DNA of 64,000 nt from Flammeovirga pacifica (GTDB lineage: Bacteria > Bacteroidota > Bacteroidia > Cytophagales > Flammeovirgaceae). Position 1 is the first letter of the stretch, and every line of letters begins with the position of its first letter. The stretch lies in assembly GCF_000807855.2 (NCBI RefSeq), contig NZ_JRYR02000001.1, positions 1,605,881-1,669,880 on the forward strand, read 5' to 3'. A program made the position numbers and the translations under genes. A model generated the notes under the pieces. It was not told the DNA's origin. It did not search any database and saw nothing but the letters and a program-made list of their open reading frames with translations. This document shows, piece after piece, positions 19,823 to 28,753 of the stretch.

Positions 19823-19830
19823 TATATTTG
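19823..19830 (+). promoter_or_regulatory. Candidate -7 element for the 55-residue ORF
   Basis: TATATTTG fits TAnnTTTG and lies 37 bp before the ATG of the small ORF. Only a weak TTTA is found near the -33 position (19798-19801), so support is partial. Confidence 0.45.
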
Positions 19831-19867
19831 AAACACTAATAAGAATAAGTCTAAATAAACAGAAGAC

Positions 19868-20035
19868 ATGAATCAACAAGATCCGCTATTTTTAAGTACA
19901 ACAAGTACTAGACTTCTAGATATGCTTTCTTTGTCTGAAGATCTTTTAGGAGAAGAAGTTACTTGCAAGAAAAAGAACTGCTGCAAAAAGTATAAAAGAA
20001 AGGGTAAACACTGTAAAAAATGCCCGAAAATTTAG
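19868..20035 (+). CDS. 55-residue protein with Cys/Lys-rich tail
   Basis: An ATG-initiated ORF of 55 codons ending in TAG, lying between a terminator and nadA. The first half is soluble and amphipathic (STTSTRLLDMLSLSEDLLGE). The C-terminal half is densely basic and has five Cys: VTCKKKNCCKKYKRKGKHCK, then KCPKI. The C-x4-CC-x8-C-x2-C spacing could bind a metal or nucleic acid. A -7 promoter element precedes it, and the region between neighbouring genes is otherwise empty. I think similar short KCCKKYK-type proteins occur in other Cytophagales, but cannot verify that. Function unknown. Confidence 0.6.
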   Translation: MNQQDPLFLSTTSTRLLDMLSLSEDLLGEEVTCKKKNCCKKYKRKGKHCKKCPKI

Positions 20036-20088
20036 AAATACTTGAAATTTACATTTCAATTTAGACTTATACATTGACAGTTTTTGTG

Positions 20089-20096
20089 TAACTTTG
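20089..20096 (+). promoter_or_regulatory. Candidate -7 element of nadA
   Basis: TAACTTTG matches TAnnTTTG, 31 bp upstream of the nadA ATG. The -33 position carries CTTA rather than TTTG, so it is a partial match. Confidence 0.5.
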
Positions 20097-20127
20097 CGTT
20101 ACTTAGGTAATCGAACAAATTTGAAAA

Positions 20128-21120
20128 ATGCTTACACAAGAGCTTAAAAATAGAGCAGATCAGCTAGGATATATTGATGTAACAGAAAATAATCCTACTG
20201 ACCTCAAGAAAGAAATCACTCGTTTAAAAGAAGAAAAAAACGCAGTATTTCTTGCCCATTATTATCAGGATGCTGAGATCCAAGATCTTGCAGATTTTGT
20301 TGGAGATAGTTTAGCACTAGCTCAAAAAGCCGCAGATACTGATGCAGATATTATCTTATTTGCTGGAGTTCATTTTATGGCTGAAACAGCTAAAATCATT
20401 AACCCTGAAAAAAAAGTAATCCTCCCGGATTTTAAAGCAGGTTGCTCTTTAGCGGAAGCTGCTCCTGCAAAAGAATTTTCAGAATTCGTAAAACAACATC
20501 CCGATCATACTGTTGTTACCTATATCAACTCATCTGCCGAGGTAAAAGCATATACAGATATTACGGTAACTTCTACCAATGCATTAAAGATTATCAATTC
20601 ACTTCCTGAAGATGAAAAGATCATATTTGCTCCAGATCGTAATTTGGGTAAATATATCATGAAAGAAACCGGAAGAGATATGTTACTTTGGGACGGTGCT
20701 TGTGTTGTTCACGAGGCTTTCGCATTGGAAAAAATAGTAGATCTTCATAAAGAAAATCCTCATGCAAAGATAATTGCTCATCCAGAATCAGAAATGCCTC
20801 TTTTAAAGGTGGCCTCTTTTGTTGGTTCTACGGCTGCTTTATTACGCTTTGTTCAAGAAGACGAAGGAGATGCATACATAGTTGCTACAGAAGCAGGTAT
20901 TTTACATAAAATGAGAGAAGCAGTTCCTCATAAAAATTTAATTCCTGCACCTTCAAAAGAAGACAATACATGTGCTTGTTCTGAATGTCATTTCATGAAA
21001 ATGAATACATTAGAAAAAGTTTATAACTGTCTTCAATATGAATATCCTGAAGTAAATGTAGAAGAAGACATTCGAGTGAAAGCCATTGGCTCGATCGAAA
21101 GAATGTTTGAATTATCATAG
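20128..21120 (+). CDS. nadA: Quinolinate synthase
   Basis: Condenses iminoaspartate with dihydroxyacetone phosphate to quinolinate in de novo NAD synthesis, using a [4Fe-4S] cluster. The 330-residue protein shows FLAHYYQDAEIQDLADFVGD, the cluster ligands Cys106 (FKAGCSLAEA), Cys192 (DGACVVHE) and Cys287 (CACSECHFMKMNT), and the GS-x-E type C-terminal segment. It is followed by nadB, which supplies iminoaspartate, 68 bp downstream and on the same strand. Confidence 0.97.
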   Translation: MLTQELKNRADQLGYIDVTENNPTDLKKEITRLKEEKNAVFLAHYYQDAEIQDLADFVGDSLALAQKAADTDADIILFAGVHFMAETAKIINPEKKVILPDFKAGCSLAEAAPAKEFSEFVKQHPDHTVVTYINSSAEVKAYTDITVTSTNALKIINSLPEDEKIIFAPDRNLGKYIMKETGRDMLLWDGACVVHEAFALEKIVDLHKENPHAKIIAHPESEMPLLKVASFVGSTAALLRFVQEDEGDAYIVATEAGILHKMREAVPHKNLIPAPSKEDNTCACSECHFMKMNTLEKVYNCLQYEYPEVNVEEDIRVKAIGSIERMFELS

Positions 21121-21188
21121 ATTGATTTTTATAATGCTGTTTTTATACAAAGTAAAAACAGCATTATTTATTTTTTTAATTTCTATCA

Positions 21189-22772
21189 ATGACAAAAGTA
21201 GATTTTCTAGTAGTTGGGTCTGGCATTGCAGGACTCAGTTATGCCCTGAAACTTTGCGAATTTTATAAAAACAAAAATTATCATCCTAAAATATGTCTCA
21301 TTACTAAGGATGAACCTTTTGAAAGCAACACTAGGTATGCTCAAGGTGGTATTGCGGCTGTCATTGACGCAAAAGATTCCTATGAAAAACACATTCAAGA
21401 TACTTTAATTGCTGGGTCACACATCAACAATGAAGAAGTTGTAAAACTTGTCGTTGAAAATGGTCCCGAACGCATTAGAGAACTTATTAATTGGGGTGCT
21501 CAATTTGATAAATCCGACGACGGAGATTATAAATTAGCAAAAGAAGGTGGACATAGTGACCATAGAATTTTACATTTTAAAGATGTCACAGGCCAAGAAA
21601 TACAACGAGCTCTACTCGATGCTATAAAAAAATACGATAACGTAGAAATTCTCCAAGATTATTTTGCAATAGACCTTATTACACAACATCATCTAGGTGA
21701 AGATGTAACAAAGTATAGAAAAGACACTCAATGCTATGGGGTGTATGCATTAAATAAAACCTCTGGAGAAGTTGAAAATATCCTATCAAAAGTTACTTTA
21801 TTAGCCACAGGAGGTATTGGACAAGTTTATAAAACAACCACCAATCCAAGTGTTGCTACCGGAGATGGCATTGCGATGACTTATCGCGCTAAAGGTCATG
21901 TTCGTCAAATGGAATTTGTTCAATTCCATCCTACTGCTTTATACCAAAGAGGCCATGAAGGAAATGCTTTCTTAATTACTGAGGCAATGAGAGGAGCTGG
22001 TGCTATTCTAAGGAATAGTAAAGGTGAGGACTTTGTCAAAAAATATGATGAAAGAGGATCTTTAGCTCCTAGAGATATTGTAGCTAGAGCTATTGATTCC
22101 GAAATGAAGAAAGAAGGTAAGGAACACGTTTGGTTAGACGCATCAGTTATTGATGAAAGTGAACTCAAGGATCACTTCCCTTCTATCTATAGTCATTGTA
22201 AAAATATCGGTATAGATATTACAAAAGATTATATTCCTGTTGCTCCAGCATCGCATTATTTATGTGGTGGCATTGTTGTCAATACGAAAGCAGAAACGTC
22301 TATCAAAAACCTATTAGCATGTGGAGAAGCTACTTGCACAGGATTACATGGAGCCAATAGATTAGCATCCAATTCTCTTTTAGAAGCTGCTGTCTATGCC
22401 CATGAAGCTTTTGAAACTGCTGTTCGAAATATTGCCTCTACTGAGTGGATGGATAACATTCCTGAATGGAATAAAGATGGCACCACAGTTCCTGAAGAAT
22501 TAGTTTTGATTAACCAATCAAGAAGTGATCTACAAAGAGTCATGTCTAATTATGTTGGTATTGTTCGATCTAATGAAAGGCTAAAAAGAGCTTTTCAAAG
22601 AACGGGATTAATCTATGCTGAAACGGAAGATTTATACAAAAAAACAGTCATTTCTCAGCCTCTTTGTGAATTGAGAAATATGATCACGATTTGTTATTTA
22701 GTGATCAGTGGAGCCAAAGAAAGACATGAAAATATAGGACTGCATTATTCTATTGATTACGAAAACCAATAA
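21189..22772 (+). CDS. nadB: L-aspartate oxidase
   Basis: 527-residue flavoprotein of the succinate dehydrogenase/fumarate reductase family; oxidises L-aspartate to iminoaspartate for NadA. The FAD-binding VVGSGIAGLSYALKL is at the N-terminus, with NTRYAQGGIAAVI, MEFVQFHPTALY, RGAGAILRNSKGEDF, and GEATCTGLHGANRLASNSLL near the flavin site. Operon with nadA, closed by a strong terminator. Confidence 0.97.
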   Translation: MTKVDFLVVGSGIAGLSYALKLCEFYKNKNYHPKICLITKDEPFESNTRYAQGGIAAVIDAKDSYEKHIQDTLIAGSHINNEEVVKLVVENGPERIRELINWGAQFDKSDDGDYKLAKEGGHSDHRILHFKDVTGQEIQRALLDAIKKYDNVEILQDYFAIDLITQHHLGEDVTKYRKDTQCYGVYALNKTSGEVENILSKVTLLATGGIGQVYKTTTNPSVATGDGIAMTYRAKGHVRQMEFVQFHPTALYQRGHEGNAFLITEAMRGAGAILRNSKGEDFVKKYDERGSLAPRDIVARAIDSEMKKEGKEHVWLDASVIDESELKDHFPSIYSHCKNIGIDITKDYIPVAPASHYLCGGIVVNTKAETSIKNLLACGEATCTGLHGANRLASNSLLEAAVYAHEAFETAVRNIASTEWMDNIPEWNKDGTTVPEELVLINQSRSDLQRVMSNYVGIVRSNERLKRAFQRTGLIYAETEDLYKKTVISQPLCELRNMITICYLVISGAKERHENIGLHYSIDYENQ

Positions 22773-22790
22773 ATCTAGTAGTCAAAAAAT

Positions 22791-22829
22791 AAAAAAGCCA
22801 AGTTATAATATATATAACTTGGCTTTTTT
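22791..22829. terminator. Bidirectional intrinsic terminator
   Basis: A 17-bp perfect stem (22791-22807 with 22813-22829, 5-base loop) with A and T outer runs lies between nadB and the convergent 121-residue gene. Confidence 0.85.
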
Positions 22830-22856
22830 ATTTATCAAGAAACTATCTCCTAGAAT

Positions 22857-23222
22857 CTAACAAGTTGAGTTAGGATTTTCAAAGTTTTTACTCTCATCTT
22901 CATTCCTATCAGTTAAACATTTGAAATCTTTCTCAATAAGTAATTTTAAAGACGATCCATCCTCATTTTTTTGAACAGCTGAAAATCCAACTGTTGATGT
23001 ATCTACCCATTCTTTAATTTGATCAACATTCAACAGAAACTGTAAACGATTACCATCCATTTCAGCTGAAATTTCACCTCTTTCAATAGATTTAACACCA
23101 TAAACAAAAGATGTTTTTCCTAATTGTGAAGTTGTCCAAACCTCACCATTATTATATAATTGATCGATATCTTCTTTATTTAATCGAAGTCTGATACTGT
23201 TGTCTAATAATCTTAATTTCAT
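22857..23222 (-). CDS. Conserved hypothetical protein linked to moeA
   Basis: 121 residues, cytoplasmic, no signal peptide. It begins MKLRLLDNSIRLRLNKEDID and has a compact beta-rich look (VWTTSQLGKTSFVYGVKS, LQFLLNVDQIKEWV, GFSAVQKNEDGSSLKLLIEK) and a Cys at both ends of a short acidic tail. From memory such proteins recur beside molybdenum cofactor genes in Bacteroidota (possibly DUF7009). It starts 3 bp after the moeA stop, so it is very probably cotranscribed. A role in cofactor insertion or handling is inferred only from this position. Confidence 0.7.
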   Translation of the reverse strand: MKLRLLDNSIRLRLNKEDIDQLYNNGEVWTTSQLGKTSFVYGVKSIERGEISAEMDGNRLQFLLNVDQIKEWVDTSTVGFSAVQKNEDGSSLKLLIEKDFKCLTDRNEDESKNFENPNSTC

Positions 23223-23225
23223 AAT

Positions 23226-24434
23226 CTATTTTTTATAAAACCATACGGTATATTGTTGTCCTTTTTCATGTATATCTACCTCGGGATGCAATTCTAGAAA
23301 TGCATTTGCTGCTGTAAGTTTTGCTAAGTCTCCCGAGCCTCCCCCTTTTACAGGTTGAGCATATAACAGACCATCTTCTTTATAATAAGTTTCTACTTGT
23401 AAGAAGAAAGTAAGAGGTTTATCAAATTTAAACTCTTTATCTAAAATAGCAGTAGTGGGAAGGTATTTTTCTTTTCCTAATTGATTATTTAACCAAGGAA
23501 TCATGTACCTATTAGAACACAGGAAAGTAGAAACGGGGTTGCCAGGTAAAGCAAATACAACTTGTTGCTCTGATTTACCAAACCAAAATGGCTTCCCAGG
23601 ACGTTGTTTCACTCCATGAAACTCCTTTTTAATTCCTAAAGACTCAAATACTTCTGGAAGAAAATCAAACTTACCTTTTGAAACCCCTCCACTAAAAACT
23701 AAAACGTCAAAATCTTTTTTAAGCTGATTAATTTTCACTATTAATGATTCCTTATCATCCGTTAAATGGAAAATTTCTGAAGAAAAACCATTTTCGGATA
23801 AAGAGGCTTTTAAGGAGTAGCAATTAGACATCCTGATCTGATATTCTTTTGGTACTTCGTTAACCCCTACTAATTCATCTCCAGTAGCAATCACTGCAAT
23901 TTTTGGTAACTGAATCACCTTCACTTTAGTTTTACCAACAGTGGCTAAAATCCCTATTTCCGCAGACGACAATTCCTTTCCTTTCTTTACTAAAAGATCG
24001 TTTTTCTTTTTATCAGTTCCTTTTTGATGAACATTACTCATTACTTGAGCATTTTTAAAATCAAGAACCTTAATTCCCTCCTCTGCCTTTTCTGTCCATT
24101 CATATGGAATAACTACTTCAATATTTTGAGGTAATATGGCACCTGTCATCACTTCAATACAATTTTCATTATTCATTAATGATAATTGAGGACTCCCTGC
24201 AGCCTGAATTCCTTCGACCTTAAATAATTTAGTTTTTCCTAATTGAGAAGAATGAATACCTATTCCATCCATTGCCACCCTATCGAAAGGTGGGAAATCT
24301 CTATCAGCATGAATATCTTCTGCTAATGTTCTACCTAAGGAATCAAATAATTCTACTTCTTCTACTTTTAAAGTTAAAGATACTTCTCCTAAAACTTTAT
24401 CAACAACTGAAGGTTCTATCAACTGATTTTGCAT
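23226..24434 (-). CDS. moeA: Molybdopterin molybdotransferase
   Basis: Inserts molybdate into adenylylated molybdopterin to form the molybdenum cofactor. 402 residues from the ATG at 24434; the longer frame from 24497 would run into divergent moaC and begins with non-homologous residues. Visible are GRTLAEDIHADRDFPPFDRV, the MTGAILP segment, ATGDELVG, FSGGVSKGKFDF and RPGKPFWFGK with ALPGNPVS, all MoeA hallmarks. First of a two-gene unit with the 121-residue gene; divergent from moaC with only 51 bp between the starts. Confidence 0.95.
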   Translation of the reverse strand: MQNQLIEPSVVDKVLGEVSLTLKVEEVELFDSLGRTLAEDIHADRDFPPFDRVAMDGIGIHSSQLGKTKLFKVEGIQAAGSPQLSLMNNENCIEVMTGAILPQNIEVVIPYEWTEKAEEGIKVLDFKNAQVMSNVHQKGTDKKKNDLLVKKGKELSSAEIGILATVGKTKVKVIQLPKIAVIATGDELVGVNEVPKEYQIRMSNCYSLKASLSENGFSSEIFHLTDDKESLIVKINQLKKDFDVLVFSGGVSKGKFDFLPEVFESLGIKKEFHGVKQRPGKPFWFGKSEQQVVFALPGNPVSTFLCSNRYMIPWLNNQLGKEKYLPTTAILDKEFKFDKPLTFFLQVETYYKEDGLLYAQPVKGGGSGDLAKLTAANAFLELHPEVDIHEKGQQYTVWFYKK

Positions 24435-24485
24435 TGTATTTCTATTATTAAGGAATTGAAGTCTGAATTTTTTACTTTTACATTC

Positions 24486-24980
24486 ATGAATAATCAAGAA
24501 GAAAAAAACACTACACTAACACACTTGGATAAAGAAGGTAACCCTTCTATGGTGGATGTAGGAGAAAAAAATATAACTACTCGTGTAGCTGTTGCCCAAT
24601 CCATCGTGGAATTTCCACTTGAAGTTGCACAGACTATTCAAACACAAGATAATCTTACGAAAAAAGGGTCGATTTTTCAAACTGCAATCATCGCAGGGAT
24701 CATGGGAACTAAAAAAACCTCTGAATTAATACCTTTATGTCACCCTTTACCTTTAGATAAATGCAATATTGAAATAGAATGGACTTCAGATACTGAACTT
24801 ATCATTAAAAGTACAGCAAAGGTAACTTCAAAAACAGGTGTAGAAATGGAAGCTTTAACCGGTGCAACTGTTGCTGCATTAACTATCTATGATATGTGCA
24901 AAGCATTATCCCAAGATATCGTCATCAAAGAAACTAAATTATTCCACAAATCTGGAGGAAAAACTGACTTTAATAGATAA
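24486..24980 (+). CDS. moaC: Cyclic pyranopterin monophosphate synthase
   Basis: Converts the MoaA product to cyclic pyranopterin monophosphate in molybdenum cofactor synthesis. 164 residues from ATG 24486, the usual MoaC size; a longer frame from 24429 overlaps moeA and is unlikely. Family segments are MVDVGEKNITTRVA, KKGSIFQTAIIAGIMGTKKT, LIPLCHPLPLDKC, SKTGVEMEALTGA and the active-site region IYDMCKALS with Asp and Lys. It overlaps the next gene by 1 bp (TAATG), indicating translational coupling. Confidence 0.96.
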   Translation: MNNQEEKNTTLTHLDKEGNPSMVDVGEKNITTRVAVAQSIVEFPLEVAQTIQTQDNLTKKGSIFQTAIIAGIMGTKKTSELIPLCHPLPLDKCNIEIEWTSDTELIIKSTAKVTSKTGVEMEALTGATVAALTIYDMCKALSQDIVIKETKLFHKSGGKTDFNR

Positions 24981-26104
24981 TGAAACATCAAAAACACGCT
25001 AAACTTACAAGAAAAAATATAGGTAATTTCGCCACAAATGAACTTGCTATCATGGGAACAACATGTGGTGAAATTAAATCATTTGCAGGTAGAATTTCAA
25101 CATTACTATCTCATAGAAACCCTGCATTTTTAGATATGGACCACAAAAGTGATGAAGAAGAGCTAGACAATTCTTTTCATGGAGGGGTACATTTACAAAT
25201 GACAGATAAAATTAAATTTCATCGTATTGATGTCAAAAATTCCTACAACTCATTTGAAAAAAGAGGATTTTTTAATGAAACAGATATTGTTTTAGTCAAC
25301 GGCAACCATTACGAAGCCTCTGAACAATTGGTTTTTATTGATGATAGAAAACCTCTCATAAAAAAAATCCAAAAAGTAAAGCACCCTATTGGTGTAGTAT
25401 TTTCTAATGGGCAGAAGTCAATTCCTAAAGAAGTCCTTGATGTTTTACCTGAATTAGAAAATCTCCCTCAATGGAATTTGGAGAAGGACTTTGCTATTGA
25501 AGAGATCTCAAAATTTATTGATCTATATTATCAAAAACCTATACTTAAAGGACTAGTATTGGTAGGTGGAAAATCAACTAGAATGGGGGAAGACAAAGCC
25601 AATTTAGAATATCACGATGTTCCACAATGGAAATATGCACAATCTCTATTAAATAATTATTGTGATGAGGTTTACCTTTCAACAGCTCATTATAATAATG
25701 ATTTTAAAGGAGAAAAGACAATTTCTGATAAGTTTATAGGGTTAGGTCCTATGGGTGGTATTTTATCTGCATTCCAAGAAGATCCTAATGCGGCATGGGT
25801 AGTTATTGCCTGTGACCTTCCTTTATTATCTGAAAAAACGCTAGACACTTTGGTCAACAAAAGAGATACCTCTAAATATGCTACTTCTTTTAAAAGCCCT
25901 ACATTAGATTTCCCAGAACCATTAATTTGTATTTGGGAACCTAAAGCTTATGGTAAACTCTTAGAGTTTTTAAGTTGGGGGTATTCTTGCCCAAGAAAAG
26001 CTTTAATCAATAGTGATATCAATTTACTTATTCCCGAATTTGAAGAGGAATTAACCAATGCGAATACTCCTGAAGAGTACAAAAAAATAAAAAGTGAAAT
26101 TTAA
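24980..26104 (+). CDS. MobB-like/MobA fusion, molybdenum cofactor guanylyltransferase
   Basis: 374 residues in two parts. The C-terminal half (about 190-374) is MobA: LKGLVLVGGKSTRMGEDKA is the nucleotide-binding loop, with DKFIGLGPMGGILSAF and IACDLPLLS following; it attaches GMP to molybdopterin, giving the bis-MGD cofactor used by the nitrate reductases nearby. The N-terminal half (about 10-180) has the layout of a MobB-type P-loop GTPase, but the expected GxxGSGKT is replaced by IMGTTCGEIKSFAGR, so nucleotide hydrolysis there is doubtful. It is coupled to moaC by a 1 bp overlap and ends at a bidirectional terminator. Confidence 0.88.
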   Translation: MKHQKHAKLTRKNIGNFATNELAIMGTTCGEIKSFAGRISTLLSHRNPAFLDMDHKSDEEELDNSFHGGVHLQMTDKIKFHRIDVKNSYNSFEKRGFFNETDIVLVNGNHYEASEQLVFIDDRKPLIKKIQKVKHPIGVVFSNGQKSIPKEVLDVLPELENLPQWNLEKDFAIEEISKFIDLYYQKPILKGLVLVGGKSTRMGEDKANLEYHDVPQWKYAQSLLNNYCDEVYLSTAHYNNDFKGEKTISDKFIGLGPMGGILSAFQEDPNAAWVVIACDLPLLSEKTLDTLVNKRDTSKYATSFKSPTLDFPEPLICIWEPKAYGKLLEFLSWGYSCPRKALINSDINLLIPEFEEELTNANTPEEYKKIKSEI

Positions 26105-26112
26105 TTTTCAAT

Positions 26113-26148
26113 AAAAAAGGCTGATTCTTTATCGAATCAGCCTTTTTT
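26113..26148. terminator. Bidirectional intrinsic terminator
   Basis: A 15-bp perfect stem AAAAAAGGCTGATTC (26113-26127) with its complement (26134-26148) lies between mobBA and the convergent outer-membrane protein gene. Confidence 0.85.
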
Positions 26149-26164
26149 ATTGTTTTATTAATTT

Positions 26165-27160
26165 TTAGAAACCGAATCTATAATTCACACCCGTCAAGAT
26201 AAACTTACTATAATCAGATACACCATACTCACCTCTAACAGACCAATGTTTACTTAAGTCATAGTTAAAGCCAAATTGGAAAGTCCATTTTTTGATCAAA
26301 TCCTTTTTAATAAAATATGAGATAGGTAAATCAGTAATATTATCGTAGTCTACATCTTCTAATTTTTCATCAATTTTATCTTGTACCCTATCAATAATTT
26401 CTTGTTTTAGAGGTGGTAAACCATCGTACCACTCTTGAATCTCATTATCTAAATTAGGCAATGCCTCTCCAATGGTTACGCTACCAGTGTTTCCTTCATT
26501 ATTCGTAAAGTTTCTATACATTGTACCAATATAGAAAGCTAATTTTGTCTTGTTCTTGAATTGAAATCTTCTACCAATTCGCATAGAAGAAGTAACCAAA
26601 CCAACACTTTGTTCTAATAAAGCTGATTTAGAAGAAGTATAGTTTGCATCAACACTAATAAAATATTTTTTGTATGCATAATGAAATGTTGCACCACCAC
26701 CTATAGTTGCAGCATCAAATTCAACTTTACTACTGAATTCAGGAAAAGTAACACCTTCAAATTGTGGTTGTAAACTTACTTCAGTACCACCAGCAGATCT
26801 AGAAAATAATCCGTAGACATTCATGAAAGGTAAAGCAAATAAATCTGCCCTAAGGTTTAAACCATTCGTAAATGCTCTTGTTTTCTTAAATCCTAAAGTT
26901 TGTTCATTAAGAATTTCTGTCATATCAATACCTGCAATACTCATGTCAAATTGAGTAATATCAAGGTACATCTCATTGAATACATAGTTCACACTGATTC
27001 CTGCAGGTAAAGGAAAATCAATTCCTCTATCCTGTACTTGTTGCCCTAGTATTGGAAAAATGTATGGATACTTTTTTTTAGTTTTAGTTGAATCAGAAGA
27101 TTGAGCTAAAAGTGAAGTTGTAGAAAGTAATAATAAAATTACTTTAAGTATGTTTTTCAT
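26165..27160 (-). CDS. Predicted outer-membrane beta-barrel protein
   Basis: 331 residues with a signal peptide (ILKVILLLLSTTSLLAQ). The rest alternates amphipathic beta strands, for example GATFHYAYKKYFISVDANYT, and ends in Phe after TGVNYRFGF, as barrel proteins inserted by BAM do. A helical acidic insertion (about 230-275, EIIDRVQDKIDEKLEDVDYD) interrupts the strands and could be a periplasmic or extracellular loop. I do not recognise the family. It lies 28 bp downstream of another barrel-like gene and is likely cotranscribed with it. Confidence 0.7.
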   Translation of the reverse strand: MKNILKVILLLLSTTSLLAQSSDSTKTKKKYPYIFPILGQQVQDRGIDFPLPAGISVNYVFNEMYLDITQFDMSIAGIDMTEILNEQTLGFKKTRAFTNGLNLRADLFALPFMNVYGLFSRSAGGTEVSLQPQFEGVTFPEFSSKVEFDAATIGGGATFHYAYKKYFISVDANYTSSKSALLEQSVGLVTSSMRIGRRFQFKNKTKLAFYIGTMYRNFTNNEGNTGSVTIGEALPNLDNEIQEWYDGLPPLKQEIIDRVQDKIDEKLEDVDYDNITDLPISYFIKKDLIKKWTFQFGFNYDLSKHWSVRGEYGVSDYSKFILTGVNYRFGF

Positions 27161-27188
27161 AGTTTTGTTAATAGATAATAGAAAAAAA

Positions 27189-27737
27189 TTAGAAAGCCTT
27201 TCCTAAACCGATACTCATCGACCAAGTGTCATATCCTTCTTTTAAATCATAAAATATGCCTACAGGAATGGACCATTGATTACCGATTCCAAAATTGTAC
27301 TCTGTACCTATTCTAAATACACCGAGATTGTGGTGTTTTTCAAATTCCATACCTCCACCTACAAAAGCATTCCAATTAGGCATTAATGTATATGTAGCCA
27401 CCCCGACTAACACAATAGCATGATCCCTAACTAAATCTTCTTTATGTGGGATAATATACCTCCCTAACTCAAAATCAGCCATTATACCTAATTCAAATCT
27501 TGGTTTTATTTTATAGAGATAATCAAAACCAATACCCGGAACAAGATGTCCTTTATGGTTTAAGTTATCCATATTCGACCCTTGAGGAATAAAAGTTTGT
27601 GCGAATGTTATTGAGATATAATGTCTTCCTTCTTCTTTTTCATGTTCCTGACTAAAAAGATTGAAAGTACATATGAAATATAAAAGAGAGGTTATTAAAA
27701 AAGCTTTCACTATTATTTTATTAGATAGTACAAACAA
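27189..27737 (-). CDS. Small outer-membrane beta-barrel-like protein
   Basis: 182 residues with a signal peptide (AFLITSLLYFICTFNLFSQ). Amphipathic strands such as RHYISITFAQTFIPQG, FELGIMADFELGRYIIP and WSIPVGIFYDLKEGYDTW end with SIGLGKAF, whose terminal Phe is typical of barrels. At this size an eight-stranded barrel is plausible. No family recognised. Upstream member of a pair with the 331-residue barrel gene. Confidence 0.65.
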   Translation of the reverse strand: MFVLSNKIIVKAFLITSLLYFICTFNLFSQEHEKEEGRHYISITFAQTFIPQGSNMDNLNHKGHLVPGIGFDYLYKIKPRFELGIMADFELGRYIIPHKEDLVRDHAIVLVGVATYTLMPNWNAFVGGGMEFEKHHNLGVFRIGTEYNFGIGNQWSIPVGIFYDLKEGYDTWSMSIGLGKAF

Positions 27738-27761
27738 ATATTTAAATAAAATTTAACAAAA

Positions 27762-27794
27762 AAAAGCCTATCACTTAAATTGTGATAGGCTTTT
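27762..27794 (-). terminator. Intrinsic terminator of the lipoprotein gene
   Basis: A 13-bp perfect stem (27762-27774 with 27782-27794), followed on the minus strand by a T-rich stretch. It separates the lipoprotein gene from the two barrel genes downstream. Confidence 0.8.
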
Positions 27795-27804
27795 GTATTT
27801 TATA

Positions 27805-28554
27805 TTAATTATTTTCTTCACAGCCTGTTAAATCTCCACTTTTTGCCCAAAGCCTAATATCAATATACTCTGGTAAAGTTTCATTATCTCCGCCTGTACT
27901 ATCCATAAAGAATCTCATTCCATCTACAGGAGGGCTATCGGGACCATCGTCATCATCTCCCATAAGCATCGCTAATTTTCTTAAAGACATGTAATAATTT
28001 TTTGCATCTTCGTCCCACATAAAGAAATCATCAGCTGCTATCATTTCACCAATTGCACCATCCCCTTCTTCATCTAACTCACATGTAGAGGCATCATAAA
28101 CTGTATATTTAGACATTCCCGTAGAGTCAGCAGTAAATGACCATGAAAAATCGTCTCCTTGGGTAGTAGTAGCTAGCTCTACAGAAGATTCTTCAAAATA
28201 TAACATCCCTTCTCCATCCATTGCTCTTCTTACTGAATCTCTTGGATCTGGTGCCGGGCTTGGTTCAGAATCGCTATAATACATTACTTTTGTTGAGAGG
28301 TACATCATTTTAGCCTCTGGATCGAACTTCACTTGGATATTTATTGGCTCATCCAATTGAATTGTTTTTCCCCCATCTGGTAATGAATCATGCTGAATAG
28401 TAATTTCTGTAAGGTCACCTCCAGTTGTGAAATAAAGATAAGTAAAGTCTTCAGGGTTTATATCATCATCTCCTCCACTTTCTTCGTCACATGATATAAA
28501 AGCAAACGCTAAACTGATCAAGAAGAAATACTTCCAGATTTTATTGATTTTCAT
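27805..28554 (-). CDS. Acidic lipoprotein, Asp/Glu-rich
   Basis: 249 residues. The signal peptide ends in the lipobox FISC (Cys22), followed by DEESGGDDD; an acidic stretch right after the lipid Cys is the surface-export signal of many Bacteroidota lipoproteins, so surface exposure is likely. The rest has alternating strands and a very acidic composition, including GDDDDGPDSPP. Three further Cys may form disulfides. No family recognised. It is flanked by the barrel gene pair but separated from it by a terminator. Confidence 0.75.
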   Translation of the reverse strand: MKINKIWKYFFLISLAFAFISCDEESGGDDDINPEDFTYLYFTTGGDLTEITIQHDSLPDGGKTIQLDEPINIQVKFDPEAKMMYLSTKVMYYSDSEPSPAPDPRDSVRRAMDGEGMLYFEESSVELATTTQGDDFSWSFTADSTGMSKYTVYDASTCELDEEGDGAIGEMIAADDFFMWDEDAKNYYMSLRKLAMLMGDDDDGPDSPPVDGMRFFMDSTGGDNETLPEYIDIRLWAKSGDLTGCEENN

Positions 28555-28753
28555 AAGTAGTAATAATTATAGGTTACAAATAGTTTTACTTTAAGACTGC
28601 AATTGGTGCAGAATAATTGATTTTGGGTAAATTACAATAGAGCTAAATTTCAATTTGAAATAAAATACAATCCTAAATTATAAGGCTAAAATATTCAATT
28701 CAAATTCATTAACAGTTTTCTTGAAATCAATCTATTTTCTCTGAAAAAAATAA

